Shown: positions 26,701 through 33,819 of the stretch, in pieces | Position numbering within the stretch: position 1 is the first letter of the stretch | Layout: each line of letters begins with the position of its first letter | NCBI GenBank assembly: GCA_963674625.2 | Contig: CAXXXO010000004.1 | Coordinates: 62,001-126,000, forward strand | Source: JALHFZ01 sp963674625 | GTDB taxonomy: Bacteria > Synergistota > Synergistia > Synergistales > Aminobacteriaceae | Reading direction: 5' to 3' | Length of the DNA: 64,000 nucleotides | Position numbers and translations under genes: made by a program | The notes under the pieces: generated by a model | Databases searched by the model: none | The model's input: the letters and a program-made list of their open reading frames with translations, nothing else | What the model was told of the DNA's origin: nothing

Positions 26701-27051
26701 TCCTCCATAGAAGGACTCCGCCGCACTGCCGCGGAGGAAAAAGGCAGATCCCTTCTCTTCCTCGGGGCAACTCCGGAGGAAGCGGGTTTCTCGAAGGAAG
26801 ATCTCCTTGGCAGAAAATATGCCGTACTTGCCCCGGAACCCTCTCCACTTTCGGGGGGTGCTTCGGTCCTTCTTCCCCTACTTCCGTGGATTGAAAAAGA
26901 AGGCACGGTGACGAATCTCGAAGGGAGAGAACTGCGGCTGAACCGAGGGCCCCTGCGGGAAAAGACGGGCCGGAATCTCACTGAATTCCTCTCCGCCGTC
27001 TCCTTAGCCTGGAGCGGACGCATACCGTCAAACCCGGTGGCTAAAGAATAA
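23749..27051 (+). CDS. Multidomain fusion: NuoG-type [2Fe-2S], GltD/NfnB-like NAD(P)H flavoprotein, ferredoxins and degenerate molybdopterin domain
   Basis: This large 1100-residue electron-transfer subunit begins with a plant-type [2Fe-2S] domain (Cys37, 48, 51, 65 in PTLCYDP, HGGCSVCLV and RACA). A GltD/NfnB-like segment from about 95 to 515 has its own cysteine-rich [4Fe-4S] region (CIGRVCPAPCEGKC). It also carries two dinucleotide folds: VAIVGGGPAGLSAAYYL for FAD and VAVVGGGNTAMDACRSARRL for NAD(P)H. Ferredoxin motifs CVLCAKCVRACDE and CTFCGLCTQVCPVGA follow, then CQLCSVGCELD and a C-terminal molybdopterin-oxidoreductase-like region with no Sec or Cys metal ligand. H-cluster motifs are absent. 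The partner subunits suggest a transhydrogenase, possibly bifurcating like StnABC. GGGAGG lies 14 bases before the ATG. Confidence 0.88.
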   Translation: MIKNIKVTLNGKTVYGYSGQKILDLCAECGVEIPTLCYDPHLSLHGGCSVCLVEVEGAKTLLRACANAIAPGMVIRTDSDRAVSARRTALELLLTDHVGDCRPPCTLTCPATGNVEAYINLAAQGKYGESLDVLHHHVTLPACIGRVCPAPCEGKCRRNFVDDTAVSIKEIKRFVGDWGIRTGSMGFIPETERNGKSVAIVGGGPAGLSAAYYLSLKGYSPVIFDKEHLLGGMMRYGIPDYRLPQEVLQAEIDWLLAHGTEVRTGMTLGKDMTLNELRRDFDGVILAMGCWKSSPMRISGEDLPGVLGGIDFLYDVKTKPSVDIGNRVAVVGGGNTAMDACRSARRLGAQDVTLLYRRSREEMPADDLEIEEAMEEGVKFLFLSAPKAVEGNGRAERLVCERMTLGEPDASGRRSPVPTGETFTLEVDTVIAAVGQAIDFTGLPKELSDGRRMKVGPDYETPLPGVLVCGDQQTGPKIAIEAIGNGHWAADSMDHYLTHGRPKKPFFYDIVRKDLGPEDFADVEKTERQYVQHVSGKTRLEAPFIEYNTGLTEEQTLRDASRCMECGCRDVFECRLRKFATTHEVQPEHFEGAHLDKYEDVNEYYVRNMDKCVLCAKCVRACDEIAGFRAIDFAERGFESVVTAEFFNDLEHSDCTFCGLCTQVCPVGALIEKKAPRWPHLEVPEIRKTTCQLCSVGCELDLNLDRKRSRIVRITTDLDDPLSPAFGYCCSKGRYGYRDVENSGNFQPALSGEPVSEAEALEALSQFMEEGRTAFVLSSSLTGEEARAIAEFRELYDAEAPVASLEGSEFVPFHEETLRRKGIKKSTYGTFSEADAFLLLWTRTDEEQPVLTSWLRKAARHRHSAIVYLGKAPGMMARGNSVILTPAEGTKEQALDALTQAIRAVKSKEPLGLGSLLEGTGLDAAEVHRGAELLAGSKIPLALIGPDAPLPGAFDAAEALAGGNYLLLYRGAGTAAILSVFPRISSIEGLRRTAAEEKGRSLLFLGATPEEAGFSKEDLLGRKYAVLAPEPSPLSGGASVLLPLLPWIEKEGTVTNLEGRELRLNRGPLREKTGRNLTEFLSAVSLAWSGRIPSNPVAKE

Positions 27052-27081
27052 TCGATCACACAAGCTTCATTTGCACGCCTC

Positions 27082-27124
27082 ATAAAATTCACAGGGAAAA
27101 TCTTCCCTGTGAATTTTATTTTAT
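27082..27124 (+). terminator. Terminator of the nuoE/F/G-like operon
   Basis: A long stem starts ATAAAATTCACAGGGAA and pairs with its complement around a short loop; TTATTTTATTTA follows. Confidence 0.85.
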
Positions 27125-27138
27125 TTACTCTTAAACTA

Positions 27139-27167
27139 TTGACATTCAGGTCATTTCACTTTACACT
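27139..27167 (+). promoter_or_regulatory. Sigma-70 promoter of the amino-acid binding protein gene
   Basis: A perfect TTGACA is followed after 17 bases by TACACT, 42 bases before the ATG and just past the upstream terminator. Confidence 0.8.
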
Positions 27168-27208
27168 AATCGAAATTTTTTTATAAGAAAAATGAAGGAG
27201 GAAAAAAA

Positions 27209-28387
27209 ATGAAAAAGCGGACTCTGTCAGTTGCATTTGTACTTGGAATCGCTCTTTTGATTTCCGCTGCGGGGACAGTGTGGGCGGCACCGTCGGGCGA
27301 ACCGATCAAAATAGGCTACCTCGCCACTCTTACCGGCGACGGTTCCACCTGGGGACAGCACGAACGGGACGGGGCCCTCCTTGCAGTGAAGGAAATCAAC
27401 GCCTCGGGAGGCGTCCTCGGCCGTCCCCTCGAGCTCGTCTACTATGACGTTCGGGGCCGGCAGGAGGACGCGATCCAGGCGGCGCGGCGCCTCGTTCACG
27501 AAGACAAGGTCGTGGCCATAGGAGGGACGAACTACAGCGGACTGAATCTCGCCACGGCGTCGGTGGTCAATGACGGAAAAGTTCCCCAGATCGGGACCGC
27601 GACCACGAACCCCGCCGTAACGGTTGATCCGAAGACCAACATGGTGCGCCCCTACATGTTCCGGATGTGCTATACCGACCCCTACCAGGGAAAGGTAATG
27701 GCCGATTACCTCGTCAACAAGCTGGGGATCAAATCGGCCGCAGTGATCACCGACATCGGCAGCGACTACTCCGAAGGGCTGAAGGAATTCTTCGTGGCCC
27801 GCTTCAAGGAGCTCGGGGGAGATTTGAAGGGAGTCTGGTCCTTCCGGGGGGGCGACGTGGATTTCCGTGCCCAGCTCACCGAGATGAAGGCCACCGGTGC
27901 CCAGGCTGTCGCTCTTCCAATCCTCTACAAGGAAATGGGGCTCGTCATGAAACAGGCGGCGGAGCTTGACTGGAAACCCGTATTCATCGGCGGAGACGGC
28001 TTCAGCCCGAGCATGTACGAAATCGCAGGAGACGCCATGGAGGGGAGCTACTGGGTGTACAGCATGAACCTCAACACCCCGGAGATCAACAATCTCATGG
28101 ACAGGTTCGAAAAGGAGTACGGGAGAAAAGCGGACGAACCCTCCAACGTGACTTACGCCTACGACCTCATCACCTGGATAGCCGACGCCATTAAACGGGC
28201 GGGCAAGGCGGAAGGACCTGCAATAAAGGAAGCCATGGAGAACACGAAGGATCTGAAGCTCGTCCACTTCACCCTTAGCGTGGACAAGGCGACTCACAAC
28301 CCCCTGAACAAGCCCGCAGCAATGATGATCTGGAAGGGCAAGGGTCTGGAGTTCCTTGAGATGTGGGCGCCCCAGGATAAATTCTAG
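27209..28387 (+). CDS. Branched-chain amino-acid-type ABC transporter substrate-binding protein
   Basis: This exported type-I periplasmic binding protein is of the LivJ family. A signal peptide (KKRTLSVAFVLGIALLISAAG, then VWAAPS) is followed by IKIGYLATLTGDGSTWGQHERDGALLAVKEINASGG, the typical ligand-contact start. GGTNYSGLNLATASVVND and FIGGDGFSPSMYEIAGDAMEGSYWV also match. At 392 residues it has the normal length. Its own strong promoter and GGAGGAAAAAAA ribosome site suggest high expression. No permease or ATPase genes follow, so it must work with a transporter encoded elsewhere. The ligand is inferred from the family. Confidence 0.93.
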   Translation: MKKRTLSVAFVLGIALLISAAGTVWAAPSGEPIKIGYLATLTGDGSTWGQHERDGALLAVKEINASGGVLGRPLELVYYDVRGRQEDAIQAARRLVHEDKVVAIGGTNYSGLNLATASVVNDGKVPQIGTATTNPAVTVDPKTNMVRPYMFRMCYTDPYQGKVMADYLVNKLGIKSAAVITDIGSDYSEGLKEFFVARFKELGGDLKGVWSFRGGDVDFRAQLTEMKATGAQAVALPILYKEMGLVMKQAAELDWKPVFIGGDGFSPSMYEIAGDAMEGSYWVYSMNLNTPEINNLMDRFEKEYGRKADEPSNVTYAYDLITWIADAIKRAGKAEGPAIKEAMENTKDLKLVHFTLSVDKATHNPLNKPAAMMIWKGKGLEFLEMWAPQDKF

Positions 28388-28424
28388 CTCCGGAGGCAAA
28401 AAAAGCGGAAGAGAGGGAAACCGA

Positions 28425-28458
28425 AGAGGCCGGTCCCGAAGGGGAATCGGCCTCTCTT
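28425..28458. terminator. Weak hairpin between convergent genes
   Basis: AGAGGCCG pairs with CGGCCTCT around a loop containing TCCCGAAGGGGA. There is no good U-run on either side, so termination is tentative. Confidence 0.4.
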
Positions 28459-28469
28459 CATGGAGAACC

Positions 28470-30056
28470 CTAGAGTTTCTTACCCGTGCTGGCGGTAATC
28501 GTCTCTCCGGTCTTGCGGCACAGGATCTGCCGCTGCCACTCGGGGCGCTCTCCGGGGAAATCCTCCCGGAACTGCACTCCCCGGCTTTCCTCCCGAAGAA
28601 GAGCCGCTTCGGCGACGGATTTCGCCGTGGCGAAAAGTCCCTTCATCTCGAGAGCATGGAGCAGGTCCATGGGGGTCTTCACCCTCAGGGCGCGGCCTCT
28701 CTCCTCCGCTTCGGAGATCTCCCTGAGGCACCGGGCTATCCCCTCTCCGCTGCGGCAGGGGCCGATTCCACGGGCGACGGCAGCGCCGAGAGTCCGGCGG
28801 ACCTCCGAAGGATCTTCCCCTTTTTCCCGGAAGACGGATGGCAGGACCGGAGCAAATGAGACTGTCCCGGAGCCTGCCCTTCCCGAGAAAGGCTCTTCGG
28901 CGGCGGCCGCACCAGCCCGAAGTCCGAAGGTCACGATGTTCGTCAGGGCGTTTCCTCCCATCCGGCTTGCACCGTCCACTCCCCCCGTTACCTCTCCGCA
29001 GGCGTATAGACCGGGAAGGGCGGTGCGGCCTTCTCCGTCGATGGGGATACCTCCCGAGAAGTAATGCTGTATCGGACTGACCTCCACGGGCTTTGTCCTT
29101 TTTTCCGGAGGAAGGTCAAACATAAGGGACATCATGACGTAAGGATCGTGAAGGTCCTCCTCCCGGAGATTTTCAAGGTGGAGCAAAGTCTTTCCGCCCT
29201 GCTGTTTATGCCGGGCGACGAGAATGGCCGTTTTGTCACGGCCGAAGAAATTCGCTTTGCGGCCATTTTCGATTCCCCAGGAGCGGAGAGCCTCCAGGAC
29301 ATATTCCCGTCCGTTTTCATCCGTAAGAGGGATAAAATCGATGAGGTCGAGCCCGACCATCCAGAGGGGATACCCCTCCTGGTCCCATCCGAGAGGGTAA
29401 AACTGCACGTATTCCATATCCACAAGGTCGAGCCCGGCCTCCAGAGCAAGAAAGTAGCCGTCTCCGGTCATACGGGCAGGGTTGTCCGTCCGGGGGTAGA
29501 TCCTTCCGCCTCCTCCGGAAGCGAGAATCACGGACGAAGCTTTTTTCCGGTATCCCTTTCCCGTCTTCCAATCAATCCATTCGACGCCTCCGACTCCTCC
29601 GTCTTCGAGGAGAAGCCGGGTGGCCGCAGAGTTCTCGAGAAGCGTGACGCCAGCTTCCCGGGCCTTTTCGGCCAGTTCGCGGGTGAAACCCGCCCCTCCC
29701 GCCATTTCCGTGGAGGCCGATTCCCGAACCGATGCATAACCGGCGGAGTTTATCCTGATGGTGATGCCCATGGATTTGAGCCGCAGAAGGGATTCCTCCC
29801 CCAGATCGGCGAGGATCCTGACGAGGTGCTCTTCGTTGACGAACCTGCCGATCTCCCGCACCCTTCGGAAGTGCTCCTCGGGAGTCACCTTTCCCGCCGC
29901 CAGGGAAAACCCCCCTCCGGAGAGAGCGGTACAGTTCGCGTCTCCGGCTCCCGTCTTGCTCAGGAGAAGCACTTCCGCTCCCTTTTCTCTTGCGGCAATG
30001 GCCGCCGTAAGCCCGGCCCCCCCCGCGCCGATGACGATGATGTCCCGCTCCTTCAC
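28470..30056 (-). CDS. FAD-dependent oxidoreductase (fumarate reductase/L-aspartate oxidase flavoprotein family)
   Basis: This soluble flavoprotein of 528 residues is of the succinate dehydrogenase/fumarate reductase flavoprotein superfamily. It has the FAD loop DIIVIGAGGAGLTAAIAAREKG, the substrate-region block VEVSPIQHYFSGGIPIDGEGRT and the second FAD motif GLYACGEVTGGVDGASRMGGNAL. No signal peptide, haem motif or FMN-binding domain is present, which argues against a periplasmic flavocytochrome. No iron-sulfur partner subunit is adjacent. GTG after GGAGGGATGCACT is the likely start. It lies 75 bases after the EF-G paralogue with a hairpin in between. Confidence 0.85.
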   Translation of the reverse strand: MKERDIIVIGAGGAGLTAAIAAREKGAEVLLLSKTGAGDANCTALSGGGFSLAAGKVTPEEHFRRVREIGRFVNEEHLVRILADLGEESLLRLKSMGITIRINSAGYASVRESASTEMAGGAGFTRELAEKAREAGVTLLENSAATRLLLEDGGVGGVEWIDWKTGKGYRKKASSVILASGGGGRIYPRTDNPARMTGDGYFLALEAGLDLVDMEYVQFYPLGWDQEGYPLWMVGLDLIDFIPLTDENGREYVLEALRSWGIENGRKANFFGRDKTAILVARHKQQGGKTLLHLENLREEDLHDPYVMMSLMFDLPPEKRTKPVEVSPIQHYFSGGIPIDGEGRTALPGLYACGEVTGGVDGASRMGGNALTNIVTFGLRAGAAAAEEPFSGRAGSGTVSFAPVLPSVFREKGEDPSEVRRTLGAAVARGIGPCRSGEGIARCLREISEAEERGRALRVKTPMDLLHALEMKGLFATAKSVAEAALLREESRGVQFREDFPGERPEWQRQILCRKTGETITASTGKKL

Positions 30057-30077
30057 AGTGCATCCCTCCCTGAAGGA

Positions 30078-30104
30078 AGAGCCCCGCAGCATGTGCGGGG
30101 CTCT
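30078..30104 (-). terminator. Hairpin between EF-G paralogue and flavoprotein gene
   Basis: AGAGCCCCGCA pairs perfectly with TGCGGGGCTCT over 11 base pairs. The following minus-strand sequence TCCTTCAGGG is only weakly U-rich, so termination may be partial. Confidence 0.55.
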
Positions 30105-30130
30105 CCGGTGATTTTTGCCTGTCTAGGAGG

Positions 30131-32212
30131 CTACTCTTCTTCGTCCTCCTGCTTGTGAGCGCTGATGACTTTTTTCGCCATATCCCCGGGGACCTCTTCG
30201 TAGTGGTCGTATTCCATGGTGAAGGTTCCACGGCCGGACGTCATGGACCTGAGGATGATGGCGTACCGGAACATCTCCGCAAGGGGAACCTGGGCCTTGA
30301 CCACCTGCTGGTGTCCCTTGCTGTCGATGCCGAGAATTCTTCCCCTGCGGCTGTTGAAGTCTCCCATGACGTCGCCGAGATAGTCCTCGGGCACGGTGAC
30401 CTCCACGTTCATTATGGGTTCGAGAAGCACCGGGCTGGCCTCGAGAATTCCCTTCTTGAAGGAAAGACGGGCGGCAAGCTTGAAGGCCATTTCAGAGCTG
30501 TCCACATCATGGTAAGAGCCGTAGAAAGCCGTTGCCTTGAAATCCACGACAGGGAAGCTCGCGAGGGGGCCCTTGACGAGGGCTTCCCGCAGACCCTTTT
30601 CTACAGCGGGGATGAATCCCTTGGGGATGGCTCCGCCGACGATCTTGTCCTCGAAGACGAATCCTTCTCCTCTTTCGAGGGGGGTATAGCGGACATGTAC
30701 GTCACCGTACTGTCCGTGGCCGCCGGTCTGCTTCTTGTGCTTGCCCTGGGCTTCGGCGGTCTTCCGTATGGTCTCCCTGTAGGGGACCTGGGGGGTCGCC
30801 GTGTCAAGTTCAACACCATACCGCTCCTTGATCTTCGAAAGGACGATGTCGATATGCATGTCCCCCATGCCGGAGAGGACGCTGTCTCCCGTCTCGCCAT
30901 TTTTCTCGTAGGTGAGGCTCGGGTCTTCCTCGAGGGTCTTGTGAATGGCGTTCCCGAGCTTGTCCTCGTCGGCTCTGCTCCGGGCAGTGATGGCTACGCT
31001 GTAGACAGGCCGGGGGAATTCGATCGGCGGAAAAATGACCGTGGAGCCTTTCACGGAGAGGCTGTCCCCCATCTGGGTGCTGTGGAGCTTCGGTATGGCG
31101 AGGATGTCCCCGACCTGAATTTCTTTGACATCCCGTCCGTCCTTGCCGGTCATGAACTTGAAGGAGCTGATGCGCTCCTCCTCTCCCTTGTTTACGTTGT
31201 AGATGGTGTTTTCGGAAGTGAGGCTTCCCGAATTGACCCGGATGAAGGAGAGTTTTCCCACGTAGGGGTCGACCATAACCTTGAAGCAGATGGCGGAGAA
31301 CTGCCCCTTCGGATCCGGGGCGATTTCCACGTCCTCCGTGCCCTTTTTCGCCGGCCGGCTCCGGGAGTCGAGGGGCGAGGGAAAGAAGTCAAGAATGAAA
31401 TCCAGAAGCTGGTGAACTCCCACGTTGAGGGTGGACGAGCCGGGGAAGACCGGAAGGACCATTCTTCCGGCGATGGCCTTCCGCAGGACGGGGAGCAGTT
31501 CCTCGTCGGAGATTGACTCTCCGTCGAGGTATCGCATCATGAGGTCGTCGTCGGCCTCGACGATGGCCTCCACGAGGGTTTCCCGGGCCGAATCAACGGC
31601 ATCTGCCATATCCCCGGGAACGTCTTCCTCGGTGAAGGCCCCAGATCCGTCCGTTTTATAAATGAAGGCCTTCTTTTTGAGGACATCAGCCACCCCCTTG
31701 AAGGATGCCTCGCTTCCCACGGGAAGAAAAACAGGGATGGCCTTGTCGCTGTATGAAGAGCGGATATCCTCGAGTACCCTCGAAAAATCAGAGTTCTCAC
31801 GATCGAGCTTAGAGACGTAAAAAGCGGTGGGAAGGCCGAACTCCGTGCCGGTCTCCCAGACCTTGTCGGTCTGGACCTCTATGCTGCTGACGCCGCTGAC
31901 CACGAGGAGAAGGGCATCGGAGATGCGTACCGCGGAGCGCATTTCTCCTACGAAATCGGCGAAGCCGGGGGTGTCAAGGGCGAAGATCGTTTTTCCCTGC
32001 CGCTCCATGGTCATAAGGGACGTATTGATTGAGATTTGCCGTTTCTGCTCCTCCGGGCTGAAATCGCTGACGGTATTTCCGTCTTCGACTCGTCCCAGCC
32101 TGGTCGTGGTTCCGTTATCGAAAAGCATGGCCTCCACGAGGGATGTTTTTCCTGCCCCACCATGGGCCGCAATTGCGAAACTGCGTGTGTTCTCGGGCTG
32201 ACGGGTTCCCAT
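30131..32212 (-). CDS. Elongation factor G-like translational GTPase (EF-G paralogue)
   Basis: This five-domain GTPase of about 693 residues has the architecture of EF-G, including the domain IV segment KKQTGGHGQYGDVHVRY and domain V RRGRILGIDSKG. The G-domain is divergent: the P-loop is AHGGAGKTS, the switch I RGITI becomes RQISI, and switch II DTPGHVDF becomes DTPGFADF, so the catalytic histidine is phenylalanine. G4 is SKLD instead of NKMD. These features match the EF-G-like paralogue group rather than the housekeeping FusA. It might act in ribosome recycling or under stress; that is inference. The ATG follows AGGAGGTAGTTGGAA. Confidence 0.88.
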   Translation of the reverse strand: MGTRQPENTRSFAIAAHGGAGKTSLVEAMLFDNGTTTRLGRVEDGNTVSDFSPEEQKRQISINTSLMTMERQGKTIFALDTPGFADFVGEMRSAVRISDALLLVVSGVSSIEVQTDKVWETGTEFGLPTAFYVSKLDRENSDFSRVLEDIRSSYSDKAIPVFLPVGSEASFKGVADVLKKKAFIYKTDGSGAFTEEDVPGDMADAVDSARETLVEAIVEADDDLMMRYLDGESISDEELLPVLRKAIAGRMVLPVFPGSSTLNVGVHQLLDFILDFFPSPLDSRSRPAKKGTEDVEIAPDPKGQFSAICFKVMVDPYVGKLSFIRVNSGSLTSENTIYNVNKGEEERISSFKFMTGKDGRDVKEIQVGDILAIPKLHSTQMGDSLSVKGSTVIFPPIEFPRPVYSVAITARSRADEDKLGNAIHKTLEEDPSLTYEKNGETGDSVLSGMGDMHIDIVLSKIKERYGVELDTATPQVPYRETIRKTAEAQGKHKKQTGGHGQYGDVHVRYTPLERGEGFVFEDKIVGGAIPKGFIPAVEKGLREALVKGPLASFPVVDFKATAFYGSYHDVDSSEMAFKLAARLSFKKGILEASPVLLEPIMNVEVTVPEDYLGDVMGDFNSRRGRILGIDSKGHQQVVKAQVPLAEMFRYAIILRSMTSGRGTFTMEYDHYEEVPGDMAKKVISAHKQEDEEE

Positions 32213-32218
32213 TTCCAA

Positions 32219-32290
32219 CTACCTCCTCCGGCGTCTCTTTCTTCCGCTGCCTGCACTTTTCCGACAAAGCAACTTGAATATCTTACGCAT
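32219..32290 (-). CDS. Possible 23-residue, strongly basic small protein upstream of the EF-G paralogue
   Basis: An ATG with an AAGGGG site five bases upstream opens a frame that begins MRKIFKLLCRK and ends in five arginines after SGRK. Its stop TAG falls within the ribosome-site region of the EF-G paralogue, giving tight coupling. The very high Lys/Arg content could suit an RNA-binding or ribosome-associated peptide. A promoter-like TAAGAT overlaps the first codons, and if that promoter is the only one used, the frame would not be translated. Evidence is limited to frame, ribosome site and position. Confidence 0.3.
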   Translation of the reverse strand: MRKIFKLLCRKSAGSGRKRRRRR

Positions 32291-32308
32291 AACAGCCCCT
32301 TTCGTCAA
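32280..32308 (-). promoter_or_regulatory. Candidate sigma-70 promoter for the EF-G paralogue
   Basis: The minus strand has TTGACG, 17 bases, then TAAGAT, placing a start about 60 bases before the EF-G-like ATG. Confidence 0.5.
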
Positions 32309-32334
32309 CAAAGTGCTCCGCTCAGCAACCTGTT

Positions 32335-33819
32335 TCATTCCTCCCGCAGAAAGGCGGAAAGAACGCGGGCGACTTCCTTCGGATCCGCCTGTCCCCGGGC
32401 TTCCCTCATGACCAGGCCGGCAAGAAATTTTTCCTTTTTTCCCTTTTCGTCCCGTCCGGAAAGAATGAACTCCGTCACCTCCGGCTGGGCGGAGAGAACG
32501 GACCGGATCAAGTCCCCGAGAGCGGAGACCGAAAGCCCTCCCGGGGCCGCGCCGGCCGTTTTCAGGCCTTCGGCCAGGGTGTAGCCTTCGAGCATGGAGT
32601 TGAAGACCTCCCGGGCGACGGTGGTGGAGAGATCCCCCCTCTCGACCTGCGAAAGAAGATCTGCCAGGTTCTTCGGTGAGATGGGCCATATCTCAGGGGT
32701 CATCCCCTTCTCCTTCATTCCCCGAAGCACTTCGGTGCGGATCCAGTTCGACGCACGGGCGGGGGACGCTCCGCACCGGACGCACTCCTCGAAATACTCC
32801 GCGAGGGGAAGGCTTTCGGTCAAAACTTCGATGTCTCCCCGAGAAAGGTCATATTCTTTCCGGAACCGCTCCTCCCGGACCCAGGGCAGCTCGGGCAGAG
32901 CGCTCCGGATGGATTCCGTCATCGCCGGGGAGATGGAAATGGGCGGGATATCGGGATCGGGGAAGTAGCGGTAGTCCTGGGCCCCCTCCTTGCTCCGCAT
33001 CGCTGTGGTGACTCCTTCGGCGTCGTTCCAGTGGCGGGTCTGCCGAGGCAGTACTTCTCCCGCCCCGAGAAGCTCTGTCTGCCGGCGGATCTCGTAGTCG
33101 AGGGCCCGTTCCACGGCCTTCAGGGAGTTCATGTTCTTTATCTCCGCCCGTTCGCCCCAGAGGAGGGTCTCTCCGGTATCAGAGGAAATTTTTTTCATGG
33201 AGATGTTCGCGTCCACCCGGAGGGAACCCCGCTCCATGTCGCCGTCGGATACGCCGAGGTGCCGCACGAGCCGGCGGATCCTGGAGATATACTCCCGTGC
33301 CTCGGCCGGTGTGGACAGGTCTGGCTCCGAGACAATCTCAGCCAGGGGAACCCCTCCCCGGTTGTAGTCCACGAAGGAGTGGTCCGAACCCTCGAGTCGG
33401 CCGTCGGAGGCGGAATGAACCAGTTTTCCGGCATCCTCCTCGAGATGGAGGCGGGTGATCCTGATACGCTTCAGGGCGCCGCCGGAGGAAAGGAAGAGTT
33501 CCCCCCCCTCGGCGAGAGGAAGGTCGTACTGGCTGATCTGGTAGGCCTTGGGAAGATCGGGATAAAAATAGTTCTTCCGATGAAAGACCGTGCTGTTCCG
33601 CACGGTGCAGGAGAGGGCCAGAGCAGCCCGAATCCCCAGTTCCACGACTTTTTTGTTCAGAACGGGAAGGGCGCCGGGTAGGCCGAGACAGACTGGACAG
33701 ACGTTCGTGTTGGGCTCCGCTCCGATATAGTCCGTCGCGCAGGAGCAGAAAATTTTCGACTCCGTGGCAAGCTGCACGTGGATCTCGAGACCGATGACCG
33801 GCCGCCAGAGGGTCTTCAT
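32335..33819 (-). CDS. gatB: Asp-tRNA(Asn)/Glu-tRNA(Gln) amidotransferase subunit B
   Basis: GatB is the tRNA-binding kinase subunit that phosphorylates and amidates misacylated Glu-tRNA(Gln) or Asp-tRNA(Asn). The N-terminus WRPVIGLEIHVQLATESKIFCSC and the zinc-type cysteines (CSCA and CPVCLGLPGALP) are typical. The GVPLAEIVSEPDLSTPAEAREY block and a C-terminal GatB/YqeY helical domain are also present. At 494 residues it is full length. Its ATG overlaps the gatA stop as ATGA. The presence of the complex implies that Gln-tRNA and perhaps Asn-tRNA are made indirectly. Confidence 0.97.
   Translation of the reverse strand: MKTLWRPVIGLEIHVQLATESKIFCSCATDYIGAEPNTNVCPVCLGLPGALPVLNKKVVELGIRAALALSCTVRNSTVFHRKNYFYPDLPKAYQISQYDLPLAEGGELFLSSGGALKRIRITRLHLEEDAGKLVHSASDGRLEGSDHSFVDYNRGGVPLAEIVSEPDLSTPAEAREYISRIRRLVRHLGVSDGDMERGSLRVDANISMKKISSDTGETLLWGERAEIKNMNSLKAVERALDYEIRRQTELLGAGEVLPRQTRHWNDAEGVTTAMRSKEGAQDYRYFPDPDIPPISISPAMTESIRSALPELPWVREERFRKEYDLSRGDIEVLTESLPLAEYFEECVRCGASPARASNWIRTEVLRGMKEKGMTPEIWPISPKNLADLLSQVERGDLSTTVAREVFNSMLEGYTLAEGLKTAGAAPGGLSVSALGDLIRSVLSAQPEVTEFILSGRDEKGKKEKFLAGLVMREARGQADPKEVARVLSAFLREE

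Noticed and set aside
23749..27051. [FeFe]-hydrogenase large subunit (HndD/HydA)
   Set aside because: The N-terminal and ferredoxin domains look similar, but none of the H-cluster cysteine motifs are present and a GltD-like flavoprotein occupies the centre.
23749..27051. Formate dehydrogenase catalytic subunit
   Set aside because: The molybdopterin-type region is short and has no Sec or Cys metal ligand after the [4Fe-4S] motif.
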